DNA of 40,304 nt from NCBI GenBank assembly GCA_947305245.1, contig CAMZDG010000027.1, positions 1-40,304 of the forward strand. The letters are read 5' to 3'. The DNA comes from an uncultured Lachnospiraceae bacterium. Lineage in GTDB: Bacteria > Bacillota > Clostridia > Lachnospirales > Lachnospiraceae. Each line of letters starts with the position of its first letter. Within the stretch, counting starts at the first letter, position 1. The position numbers were made by a program, and so were the translations under genes. The notes under the pieces are model-generated. The model was not told where the DNA came from, did no database searches, and saw only the letters and a list, made by a program, of their open reading frames with translations. Of the stretch, positions 32,530-39,671 are shown in pieces.

Positions 32530-33672
32530 TTATTGCTTTCCTGCCAGATCGATGATGAACTGGAAGGCCTGCTCATAATTATAATCCTGCCGGAAATCTT
32601 CCTTCGATGCCTCTCCGAGATAATCTGCCACGGACTCACATCCGGAATCTGCGGCATACTGCTCGAGAATGCGGTCCAGCTCCTCATCGCTGGGGATGCC
32701 GAGGCCTTCCTGCTTTACCACCGCCTGCATCGCGATGTCGCGGCGCGTTGCAATGTCGGAATACTCCGCGAGGAAATCCTCCAGCGACATGCCATAATAC
32801 GTCTCCACCAAAGCGGACGGATCCGTTCCCATCTGGAAGGCAGCGGTCACAAAATAGTTTCTCGCCTGCTCGCTGTGATAATTCACCCAATCCTGCGGCA
32901 GCTCCTTGAATTCACAATACTGCGTCAGGAAGGTGTCCATGATCTCTTCCTCATACTCTTCCTGCGTCTCATCCAGCGCGGTCTGATAAAGATAGTCATA
33001 TACGTACTGATTCAGATCCGCGATGGAATTCACTTCCGGGATGAAGCCCTGGATGGCCTCGTCCATCTTCTCCTCGGGGATGATGTAATTCACGGTCACG
33101 GTGAAGACCACGGCCTGTCCCGCAAGATCCGCATTGCCATAATCCTCAGGGAAGGTAAGGTTTAAGTCCACCGTCTCCCCGGGCATCACGCCGACCAGTC
33201 CGTCCTCAAATCCGTTAATGAACCTGCCGGAACCGATGGTCAGGTTTGTGTCCTGCGCGGTGCCGCCCTCAAAGGCAACGCCGTCCTTCACGCCGGCATA
33301 ATCAATGTTTGCAGTGTCTCCCACCACAACGCTGCGATCCTTCACGCCAAGCTCCGCCGGGAAGGTGTTGATATAGACATTGTCCACGATGTCCTTCACG
33401 TCCTGCTCATTGACCTCAATGCCGGTGCGGGGCACGCGAAAACCCTGGTAATCCTTCAAGGTGATATACTGGCTCAGGTCCATGTCCTTTGCATAAACGC
33501 GCCCTGCCGTCACCTGATTTACCTGACCGGCAGCGCCCTGGGACGCATCAGCGGAGCTGCCTGACGCACCGCTTCCGTCCTTCGTGCCCGCCGGCGTACA
33601 GCCTGCCAGCACGCCGCAGAGCAGTGCGGATGCAAGAGCCGCTGCAATTCTAATACAAGATTTCTTTTTCAT
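32530..33672 (-). CDS. Trigger-factor-like FKBP-type prolyl isomerase lipoprotein
   Basis: A 380-residue exported lipoprotein: signal with lipobox LAGC, a Ser/Gly/Ala linker, an FKBP-like domain (VVVGDTANIDYAGVKDG, FINGFEDGLVGVMPGE, LNLTFPEDYG) and a helical C-terminal domain like that of trigger factor. It lacks the ribosome-binding N-domain of true trigger factor. It probably assists folding of exported proteins outside the membrane, like PrsA. GAGG lies 6 bases before the ATG; the promoter is at 33745-33773. The next gene encodes an exported wall hydrolase that could be a client. Confidence 0.88.
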   Translation of the reverse strand: MKKKSCIRIAAALASALLCGVLAGCTPAGTKDGSGASGSSADASQGAAGQVNQVTAGRVYAKDMDLSQYITLKDYQGFRVPRTGIEVNEQDVKDIVDNVYINTFPAELGVKDRSVVVGDTANIDYAGVKDGVAFEGGTAQDTNLTIGSGRFINGFEDGLVGVMPGETVDLNLTFPEDYGNADLAGQAVVFTVTVNYIIPEEKMDEAIQGFIPEVNSIADLNQYVYDYLYQTALDETQEEYEEEIMDTFLTQYCEFKELPQDWVNYHSEQARNYFVTAAFQMGTDPSALVETYYGMSLEDFLAEYSDIATRRDIAMQAVVKQEGLGIPSDEELDRILEQYAADSGCESVADYLGEASKEDFRQDYNYEQAFQFIIDLAGKQ

Positions 33673-33744
33673 TTCTACTCCTCACGCTTTCTTTCATTCT
33701 TTCGATTCCCCCGAATAAGAAAGCCTCATTTCATACCATTTTAT

Positions 33745-33773
33745 ATTATAGCACCAAAATCCCTCCTTGGAAA
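33745..33773 (-). promoter_or_regulatory. Promoter of the lipoprotein-NlpC operon
   Basis: Minus strand: -35 TTTCCA (33768-33773), 17-base spacer, perfect -10 TATAAT (33745-33750). Confidence 0.6.
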
Positions 33774-33814
33774 ATGAAAAAATCATAAACTTCAAAAAAA
33801 AACAAAACCAATGA

Positions 33815-33843
33815 TTGAGAAATCAGAAAAGCTGTGATATGAT
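33815..33843 (+). promoter_or_regulatory. SigA-type promoter of the 169-residue membrane protein gene
   Basis: -35 TTGAGA (33815-33820), 17-base spacer, -10 TATGAT (33838-33843). Leader of about 60 bases. Confidence 0.65.
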
Positions 33844-33909
33844 GTATTGTAGTTTCGTTTGACAACTGCATATAGGAACAGACCAGAAAGATAGGAAAGG
33901 ATACGACTT

Positions 33910-34419
33910 ATGATGAACACTAACTTGTTTGCGGTTATGGCCATCAAGCCCGGACTCATTGTCCTCATCGTGGTATCGGTATTGATCCTGGCTGCCATCA
34001 TCGCCTTGTACGTTTTAGGAAAGAAAGCCCAGAAAAAGCAGGCAGAGCAGCAGGAGATCATGGAGGCCAACAAGCAGAGCGTTTCCATGCTGATCATTGA
34101 CAAGAAACGAATGAAGATCAAGGAATCGGGACTGCCACAATCCGTCATCGACCAGACGCCGAAGCTCATGAGGAACCAGAAGCTCCCCATCGTCAAGGTA
34201 AAGATCGGACCTCAGATCATGAACCTGATCAGCGATGAAAAGATCTTCGACAGCATCCCCGTGAAAAAAGAAGTAAAGGCCACCGTCAGTGGCATGTACA
34301 TTATGGGAGTGAAGGGCCTCCACGGAAAGATCGAGGCGCCTCCCGCCAAGAAGAAAGGCTTCTTCAAGCGTGCCCTCGAGGCCGCGCAGGAAAAGGCCGG
34401 CGCAAAGCCCGTGAAATAA
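33910..34419 (+). CDS. Conserved single-pass membrane protein of unknown function
   Basis: A 169-residue protein. A hydrophobic N-terminal segment (LIVLIVVSVLILAAIIALYV, near 18-37) is followed by a highly basic cytoplasmic KKAQKKQAEQQ stretch, then a compact domain with SMLIIDKKRMKIKESGLP and LPIVKVKIGP, and a basic C-terminal tail ending near PVK. The single N-terminal anchor with a basic domain recalls YajC in outline, but the sequence is not YajC. I recall similar unnamed Lachnospiraceae proteins and no function. AAAGGA lies 8 bases before the ATG at 33910; an ATG one codon later is equally possible. Confidence 0.8.
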   Translation: MMNTNLFAVMAIKPGLIVLIVVSVLILAAIIALYVLGKKAQKKQAEQQEIMEANKQSVSMLIIDKKRMKIKESGLPQSVIDQTPKLMRNQKLPIVKVKIGPQIMNLISDEKIFDSIPVKKEVKATVSGMYIMGVKGLHGKIEAPPAKKKGFFKRALEAAQEKAGAKPVK

Positions 34420-34424
34420 AACGA

Positions 34425-34459
34425 ACCCTGAAGCATAAAAGCTTCAGGGTTTTCTTTTT
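34425..34459. terminator. Bidirectional terminator
   Basis: Perfect 10-base arms ACCCTGAAGC (34425-34434) and GCTTCAGGGT (34441-34450) with an ATAAAA loop, T-rich on the plus side to 34459 and a weaker T stretch on the minus side. It lies between convergent genes. Confidence 0.9.
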
Positions 34460-34495
34460 GATCCTGATCCTTCCTCCGAGATTTCAAAGCTCACG

Positions 34496-34996
34496 TTACG
34501 CCCGCCGGATCGAGATCTTAAGACTTCCCTGGTTGATCTCCCGTCCCTCCTGGAGCATGACGTAGCGGATCTTCGCAAGAAGCTCCGCTTCCCTTCGCTC
34601 CACGGTCAGCTCCTTCGTCAGGATCTCCAAAGACAAGGTTCCATACGGCGTCGGATAGTCCACAAGGCATCCCCTCTCGCCCTCTTCCCGCAGAAGATAG
34701 ACGAATTCCATCACGTGAGCGCGGGGGGATCCGTTCGTCCCGGGAAGACTCCTTCGAAGACGCACTTCCTTCTCGCTGATCTTCAGCCGGCTGGAATAAG
34801 TCACGTTTCCCTTTTTTCCGTCCTCCGCAAGCTCCTCCGCGAACAGGATATAATGATGTCCATTTTTATAAAAACACTGTCCCTCATGACAGTTCACGAT
34901 CTCGCCGTCTCCGCCCACGATCTCCAATGTGACCGGGCCTTCTAATACGGCGCCGTCCCTCGCATCGCACCCTGTCTCCTTCGCATTATGCTCCAT
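34496..34996 (-). CDS. DUF1934 (YwiB-like) beta-barrel protein
   Basis: A 166-residue protein resembling DUF1934/YwiB, a small calycin-like beta-barrel family of Firmicutes. Matching parts are the QCFYKNGHHYILFAEE strand pair, SSRLKISEKEVRLRR, and DYPTPYGTLSLEILTKEL, the family's strongest block. The first 20 residues are polar and variable. Function is unknown. GAGGAG lies 9 bases before the ATG, inside the last codons of the glutamate racemase gene, whose stop is 3 bases away, so the two are co-transcribed. Confidence 0.85.
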   Translation of the reverse strand: MEHNAKETGCDARDGAVLEGPVTLEIVGGDGEIVNCHEGQCFYKNGHHYILFAEELAEDGKKGNVTYSSRLKISEKEVRLRRSLPGTNGSPRAHVMEFVYLLREEGERGCLVDYPTPYGTLSLEILTKELTVERREAELLAKIRYVMLQEGREINQGSLKISIRRA

Positions 34997-34999
34997 GGC

Positions 35000-36127
35000 C
35001 TAAAACTCCTCAATGTTGATGGTCTTGGCACTGAGAATCCCGTACTTGATGATGGAATTCGCAAAGGTCTTGAATTTCTCCGCGCCGTCACTGACGTAGA
35101 ACTGATATTTGTTCTCCCCAAGCGCCACGGGGGTTTCCTTTAAGAGGCCCTTCTTTTCCAGCATCTCCTTTAGCTCCCGCGCCGTCTCATATGCGGGATT
35201 GACCAGGGTCACTTCGTCGCCCATGATCCTCGCGACGGTGGACCGGATGAGCGGATAATGCGTGCATCCAAGGATCAGCGTGTCGATCCCGATGTCGATG
35301 AGCTCGTTCAGATAACGCTTCGCGATCTCATCCGTCACCGGATCCTCCCAAAGTCCCTCCTCCACCAGCGGCACAAAGAGGGGACAGGCCTTTCCGTAGA
35401 TCGTCGCCTCCGGATCGATCTTTTTGATGTATTGGCTGTAGATGTGGCTTCCGATGGTTCCCTCCGTCGCGATCACGCCGATCTTTCCGTTCCTTGTCGC
35501 AACGGATGCCGCCTTCGCGCCGGGCTTGACCACGCCGATGAACGGCACGTCGAACTCCTTCTCCAGGTCCTCGAGCGCATAGGCACTGGCCGTGTTACAG
35601 GCCACCACGATGGTCTTCACCTGATGTGTCTCAAGAAAACGAACGATCTGACGGGAAAAACGAGTCACGGTGTCCTTTGACTTGCTGCCGTATGGCACTC
35701 TGGCCGTGTCTCCAAAATAAACGATCTTCTCATTTGGGATCTGTCGCATGATCTCCCGGGCTACCGTGAGTCCTCCCACGCCGGAATCAAACACCCCGAT
35801 GGGTGCCTGCGCTGCTTTTGTCTGCTCCATGCTCACTTCACTACCCTTTCTGCCCTTCTTCCAAAAGGCATTCCAAAGTTCCTGCAGCTTGCTGCTGCCC
35901 TTGATCTCTCCAGGCTTTGCCATGAGGATCGCGTCCAGGAGGTCCTCCTCGGAAATGGGCCGTCCCTCCTTCGTCGGGAGGAACTCCTCTTCCAAGATAA
36001 CTCCCTCCCCGTCATATGTGTACTTGCAGATATCCTCGTTCCAGAACAGTTCCGGAAAGAGAAGTCCAAACCCGATCCATAATGCACATAAAAGTCCTGC
36101 GCGCCAAGTTGCTCCTCTTCGTCCCAT
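35000..36127 (-). CDS. murI: Glutamate racemase with N-terminal membrane-anchored extension
   Basis: A 375-residue protein. Residues 100-375 are a complete MurI: DSGVGG at 114-119, FGDTARVPYG near 138, catalytic C177 in VACNTASA and C288 in LGCTHYPL. It makes D-glutamate for peptidoglycan. Residues 1-99 are extra: a hydrophobic segment (GLLCALWIGFGLLFPELFW), then an acidic domain with a YDGEGVILEEEF stretch. AAGGAGG with 8-base spacing precedes the ATG at 36127, while the internal ATG at 35830, where ordinary MurI would begin, has only a weak site. Translation of the whole fusion is therefore likely, unless an internal start is also used. DUF1934 follows directly. Confidence 0.88.
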   Translation of the reverse strand: MGRRGATWRAGLLCALWIGFGLLFPELFWNEDICKYTYDGEGVILEEEFLPTKEGRPISEEDLLDAILMAKPGEIKGSSKLQELWNAFWKKGRKGSEVSMEQTKAAQAPIGVFDSGVGGLTVAREIMRQIPNEKIVYFGDTARVPYGSKSKDTVTRFSRQIVRFLETHQVKTIVVACNTASAYALEDLEKEFDVPFIGVVKPGAKAASVATRNGKIGVIATEGTIGSHIYSQYIKKIDPEATIYGKACPLFVPLVEEGLWEDPVTDEIAKRYLNELIDIGIDTLILGCTHYPLIRSTVARIMGDEVTLVNPAYETARELKEMLEKKGLLKETPVALGENKYQFYVSDGAEKFKTFANSIIKYGILSAKTINIEEF

Positions 36128-36219
36128 GCCCGATGCCTCCTTTTCCTTTCCTGTCGGAAGTATGGGCTTTGCGGCGAAGCTTTATACCTGTGACTGACTT
36201 CTTATTTGCTAAGGTCTCG

Positions 36220-36921
36220 TCATTTCTTTTCCTTCTCTAAGCGGATCTGCCGGATGATGGCCTTCTTCTGATTGTCGATATGGAGCTTTGCCGCCTCGCA
36301 GGCCGTCTCGCATTCCTTTTTCACAATGCTCTCATAGATGACGCGATGCTCCTCCACCAGCTTTGCATGCTGACTGAAGTCCTTGAGATATTCAAAGCGG
36401 TAACGGTACATCTGCTCCGACAGATTATTCACCAGCTGAATCAGACGCTGATTTCCCGTGGCTTGCACGATAATGTCGTGAAGGGCCACGTCCTTTTCCG
36501 CCAGGAGCTTTACGTCCTTCTCCTTCTCAGGCTTCATGGCCTCCTTCGCAAAGGCGTCGCAGGCCGCACCGAGGCGCTCCAGCTCCTCTGCCGTGATCCG
36601 CTCGCAGGCCAGCTCCACGCAGAGCGCGTCCACCGCGCGGCGCACCTCCAGCACGTCATTCATGCTCTTTTCCGTGATCTGCGCCACCTCCGCGCCGCGA
36701 CGCGGGATCATAGTCACGAGTCCCTCCAGCTCCAGCTTGCGGATGGCTTCCCGGATGGGCGTTCTGCTCACGCCAAGCTGATCTGCCAGATGGATCTCCA
36801 TCAGCCTCTCCCCCGGCTTGAGTTCCCCGGTCAGAATGGCCTGACGCAACGTATTGAACACCACGTCCCTGAGTGGCAGAAATTGATCCATTTTCAACTG
36901 AAATCTCTCTTGCATCTCCAT
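36220..36921 (-). CDS. GntR-family regulator with FCD domain
   Basis: A 233-residue regulator. The N-terminal winged helix has LKPGERLMEIHLADQLGVSRTPIREAIRKLELEG, a standard GntR pattern (given here as separate blocks LKPGERLMEIHLADQLG and VSRTPIREAIRKLELEG). The C-terminal helical FCD domain has LHDIIVQATGN with metal/ligand residues and a late HRVIYES. The ligand is unknown. ATG at 36921 or 36915; AAAGG favours the second. It follows ispE by 9 bases, so it is expressed from the ispE promoter, where a palindrome of FCD-type operator form lies. Autoregulation is therefore plausible. Confidence 0.9.
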   Translation of the reverse strand: MEMQERFQLKMDQFLPLRDVVFNTLRQAILTGELKPGERLMEIHLADQLGVSRTPIREAIRKLELEGLVTMIPRRGAEVAQITEKSMNDVLEVRRAVDALCVELACERITAEELERLGAACDAFAKEAMKPEKEKDVKLLAEKDVALHDIIVQATGNQRLIQLVNNLSEQMYRYRFEYLKDFSQHAKLVEEHRVIYESIVKKECETACEAAKLHIDNQKKAIIRQIRLEKEKK

Positions 36922-36930
36922 CGCCTTTCT

Positions 36931-37797
36931 TTATCTTCCGCTTACGGGGGCTGTCACAAAGATCTGTCTGGCAAGTCCCATCTCCCCGATCTTCTCACCC
37001 GCGGCCCGTGCCGCGTCTTCCTTTGCAAAGATCCCAAATACCGTGGGACCGCTGCCGCTCATAAGGCTCCCCATGGCCCCCGCGTCAAGCATCACCTGCT
37101 TGATCTCGCTCACGATGGGGTACTTCTCGGCCGTCACCGTCTCCAGGACATTGCCGAGCCGCCGCGCAGCTCCGGCGACGTCCTTCCCTTCGATGGCCGT
37201 TCTCATGCCGTCCACGTCGGGGTGCAGTGCGATCTCGCGACTGTCCAGCTGCTCATATACATATTTCGTTGAGACATTGATGTCCGGCTTTGCCACGAGG
37301 AGCACGCAGTCGGGCATGGGACTTAGCGGCGTCAGGACCTCTCCGATCCCCTCCGAGAGCGCCGTCCCGCCCAGGATGCAATAGGGCACGTCGGCCCCCA
37401 GCCTTACACCCTGCTCACAAAGCTCTTCCTCGGAGAGCCCCAGGTCATACAAAAGATTCATGGCCTTCAGGGTCGCAGCCCCGTCCGTGCTGCCTCCGGC
37501 CATGCCTGCCGCCACAGGGATATTTTTCTCAAGATGCACGGCAATGCCGCCCTTGATCTGATATCTTTCCTTCATCAGCGCGGCCGCCTTATAGATCAGA
37601 TTGTCCTCCCCCAGGGGCAGGTCCCCTGCGTCGGAGGTGATCTGGATCTCCCCGTCCGTTCGCTTAAAATGTAGGATGTCACAGATCCCGACGGTCTGCA
37701 TGATCATACGAACGAGGTGGTAGCCGTTTGTAAGCCGCCCGACTACGTCCAGGCTCAAATTGATTTTCGCATATGCTTTCAGCACAAGATCATCCAT
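36931..37797 (-). CDS. ispE: 4-diphosphocytidyl-2-C-methyl-D-erythritol kinase
   Basis: A 288-residue GHMP kinase of the MEP isoprenoid pathway. The N-terminal LKAYAKINLSLDVVG is the IspE hallmark; the ATP loop VAAGMAGGSTDGAATL lies near residue 93 and the C-terminal MGSLMSGSGPTVFGIF is GHMP motif 3. It phosphorylates CDP-methylerythritol at the 2-hydroxyl in the cytoplasm. GGAG lies 6 bases before the ATG. It is the first gene of an operon with the GntR regulator and has a near-consensus promoter (37886-37914). Confidence 0.95.
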   Translation of the reverse strand: MDDLVLKAYAKINLSLDVVGRLTNGYHLVRMIMQTVGICDILHFKRTDGEIQITSDAGDLPLGEDNLIYKAAALMKERYQIKGGIAVHLEKNIPVAAGMAGGSTDGAATLKAMNLLYDLGLSEEELCEQGVRLGADVPYCILGGTALSEGIGEVLTPLSPMPDCVLLVAKPDINVSTKYVYEQLDSREIALHPDVDGMRTAIEGKDVAGAARRLGNVLETVTAEKYPIVSEIKQVMLDAGAMGSLMSGSGPTVFGIFAKEDAARAAGEKIGEMGLARQIFVTAPVSGR

Positions 37798-37863
37798 GTG
37801 GTACTCCAGATTATTTTCTCAAACTGTCTGCAACGAATGGCCCATCCTGACCTTCCGTTGCAC

Positions 37864-37875
37864 ATTGTATACAAT
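37864..37875. promoter_or_regulatory. Palindromic operator ATTGTATACAAT at the ispE promoter
   Basis: A perfect 12-base palindrome just downstream of the -10 box, covering about +4 to +15 by layout. A half-site copy (GATTGTAG on the minus strand) lies beside it. TTGTATACAA fits the general form of GntR/FCD operators, and the regulator gene is the second gene of this operon. Confidence 0.6.
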
Positions 37876-37885
37876 CTACAATCTC

Positions 37886-37914
37886 ATTATAGTACGTGGA
37901 AGGCCCACCGTCAA
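37886..37914 (-). promoter_or_regulatory. SigA-type promoter of the ispE-GntR operon
   Basis: Minus strand: -35 TTGACG (37909-37914), 17-base spacer, perfect -10 TATAAT (37886-37891). The -35 lies in one arm of a hairpin that also spans the sipL stop codon. Confidence 0.8.
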
Positions 37915-37936
37915 GGGCCGCTATGCGCCCTTGACG
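37909..37936 (-). other. Inverted repeat spanning the sipL stop and ispE -35 box
   Basis: Perfect 10-base arms CGTCAAGGGC (37909-37918) and GCCCTTGACG (37927-37936) with an 8-base loop that contains the sipL stop (37921-37923). No T run follows on the minus strand, so it is a weak terminator at best. It may be a message-end stabiliser. Confidence 0.7.
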
Positions 37937-39477
37937 ATTAGAAGTTTTTGCCCCGGAAGGACCTCCTCGTTCGAAAGACCGTTCATCTCCATCAGGCTTT
38001 GGATCGGCTGGTAATACTTCTTTCCAACGTCCCAAAGGCCCTCTCCCGGCTGCACCACGTGGATTGCCATTCCGGGCAGGGCTGCCATTTTTTCCTCATC
38101 CGCGGGAAGCTCCGTGACGGCCGAGAGCACCTGCGCCTCGTCCTCCTGAAAAACAGTGACCATAAAGGAAAGGATCGCCTTCAGGTCCATCTCCTCGCCG
38201 TCCATCATGGAGACCCCAAGCTGCTCCGTCACGGCCTGCACGCGCTCCGGCGTCTCCTCGCCCGTCATGCCGGGGATCTCCAGAAAATAAGAAAAGGGAA
38301 GGATCTTTCGCATGCATCCGTATGGCTTTTCTTCGTCTCCCGTGACATATAAGATCTTCACGCAAAGGCTGCCGCGAAGATTGACGCCGCCTTCGCCCGG
38401 GGCGACCTCCACCGGGCCAAGCTGCGCCTCGCTGTGTACCAGGGAAGTCACCTTGGCTCCTCCTTCCAGCGTAACCTGTCCGGACACCTTGGTCTTTCCC
38501 GTCACGCTTCGGATGAGGCGCCGAAGGCCAACCGTTCTCTTTTCCTCAAGATAGTCCTGTTTCACTCCATAGACGTCCGTCACGGCATCCACCTGCTTCT
38601 CCTCATAGACACAGATCGTCAGGTCCGTCGTCGCGTCCAGACCGAGCCTTCGCATTTCCCCGTCCTCGTCCTCCCCCGACGTCACCTCCCACTGAGAAAG
38701 ACCATATCTTACATCCAACGTCTCCCCCTCCCGGCATCCCGGGCAGGCGATCTCAGAAGTCTCCTCCAGGACAGTCTCATAGATCACAGGCTCCCCGTCA
38801 TCTCCCTCATATAAGACGAACACCTTGATCTCTCCCTGGATGATCAACTTTTCCTCACCGAGCCGAAAGTTCATCTCGCCAAGCGACACGTCTTTCCAAA
38901 GGATGCGGGACAGATTGGCATATCCGGCCGGCAGCGTGATCTCCTCGCGGATCCGCCAGGCGTCCTTCTGGCAGAGGCAGACTTCCGTATATTCCATGGG
39001 AACATGCCTGACCTGAACGTCCTCCCGATCCGAAGGCAAGGCGTCCACGGGCACCTCTTCGTCCCATACGCTCTCGCTGACCGCCTCCAGAGTCACGATG
39101 GACTGGACGCTCAGCTTGCGGGAATTGATCATCGTCACCGTCAGATCCTCCACCAATCCCCTGGCAAGCACCTCATCCGACGGAGTCACTCCCTCCATGC
39201 GGATCTTTTCCTCAAACGGGATCTTCCCCTCCAGGCACTCAAGCCTCCCGCCATATTCCTGCGTGTGATAGAGCACGGAGAAGACCAGCTTGCCGCGCAG
39301 GGTCACGGCATCCGTCATGGGCCTTACTTCCTCCGTCACGATGCGCCCGCGCTCCATGCAGATGGTTCCCACGTCCGGCTTTGTCTCCGGGAGATTAACG
39401 TCCTCCTCCAATATTGTCTGCAGCTGCCCCTCCTGCCTTACGTCATTCCTGTGTATCGTCCGTTTCAATAGCTCCAT
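37921..39477 (-). CDS. sipL: SipL-like spore envelope assembly protein (SPOCS and LysM)
   Basis: A 518-residue protein with three SPOCS (DUF3794)-type segments and a C-terminal LysM domain near 470-516 (IHVVQPGEGLWDVGKKYY, PGQKLLIV). Length and layout match SipL, which in Clostridioides difficile binds the coat ATPase SpoIVA through its LysM domain and is needed for coat attachment around the forespore. It starts MELLKRTIHRNDV with GGAGG six bases upstream. A SigE-like promoter lies at 39534-39564, as expected for a mother-cell gene. Its presence points to an endospore-forming lineage. Confidence 0.92.
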   Translation of the reverse strand: MELLKRTIHRNDVRQEGQLQTILEEDVNLPETKPDVGTICMERGRIVTEEVRPMTDAVTLRGKLVFSVLYHTQEYGGRLECLEGKIPFEEKIRMEGVTPSDEVLARGLVEDLTVTMINSRKLSVQSIVTLEAVSESVWDEEVPVDALPSDREDVQVRHVPMEYTEVCLCQKDAWRIREEITLPAGYANLSRILWKDVSLGEMNFRLGEEKLIIQGEIKVFVLYEGDDGEPVIYETVLEETSEIACPGCREGETLDVRYGLSQWEVTSGEDEDGEMRRLGLDATTDLTICVYEEKQVDAVTDVYGVKQDYLEEKRTVGLRRLIRSVTGKTKVSGQVTLEGGAKVTSLVHSEAQLGPVEVAPGEGGVNLRGSLCVKILYVTGDEEKPYGCMRKILPFSYFLEIPGMTGEETPERVQAVTEQLGVSMMDGEEMDLKAILSFMVTVFQEDEAQVLSAVTELPADEEKMAALPGMAIHVVQPGEGLWDVGKKYYQPIQSLMEMNGLSNEEVLPGQKLLIVKGA

Positions 39478-39533
39478 GCCCTACCTCCGATCCTTCCGCT
39501 ATCACTATGAAATAAAAGATGAAAATGATACTG

Positions 39534-39564
39534 AATGTATACGCAAGGCTGCACTGAAATATGC
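39534..39564 (-). promoter_or_regulatory. Candidate SigE (mother-cell) promoter of sipL
   Basis: Minus strand: GCATATT (39558-39564) matches the SigE -35 form KMATATT. After 15 bases comes GTATACATT (39534-39542), 7 of 9 to the -10 form GCATACAMT. The leader is about 50 bases. Consensus recalled from Bacillus subtilis. Confidence 0.55.
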
Positions 39565-39620
39565 CGGCTGCGGATGTGCAGTCCTGCAAACAGGGCACCC
39601 GCTTGACGGCCTTATCACGC

Positions 39621-39648
39621 AAAAAAGGAGCCTTGGCTGGCTCCTTTT
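39621..39648 (-). terminator. Terminator of the pyrD operon
   Basis: Arms AAAAGGAGCC (39623-39632) and GGCTCCTTTT (39639-39648) with a 6-base loop. T run on the minus strand (39621-39626). It lies 24 bases after the pyrD stop. Confidence 0.9.
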
Positions 39649-39671
39649 CGCTTTCTTCTTTTTAGGCTGGA

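Noticed and set aside
37909..37936. Rho-independent terminator of sipL
   Set aside because: The stem is strong but no T run follows on the minus strand. The bases after it form the ispE promoter spacer.
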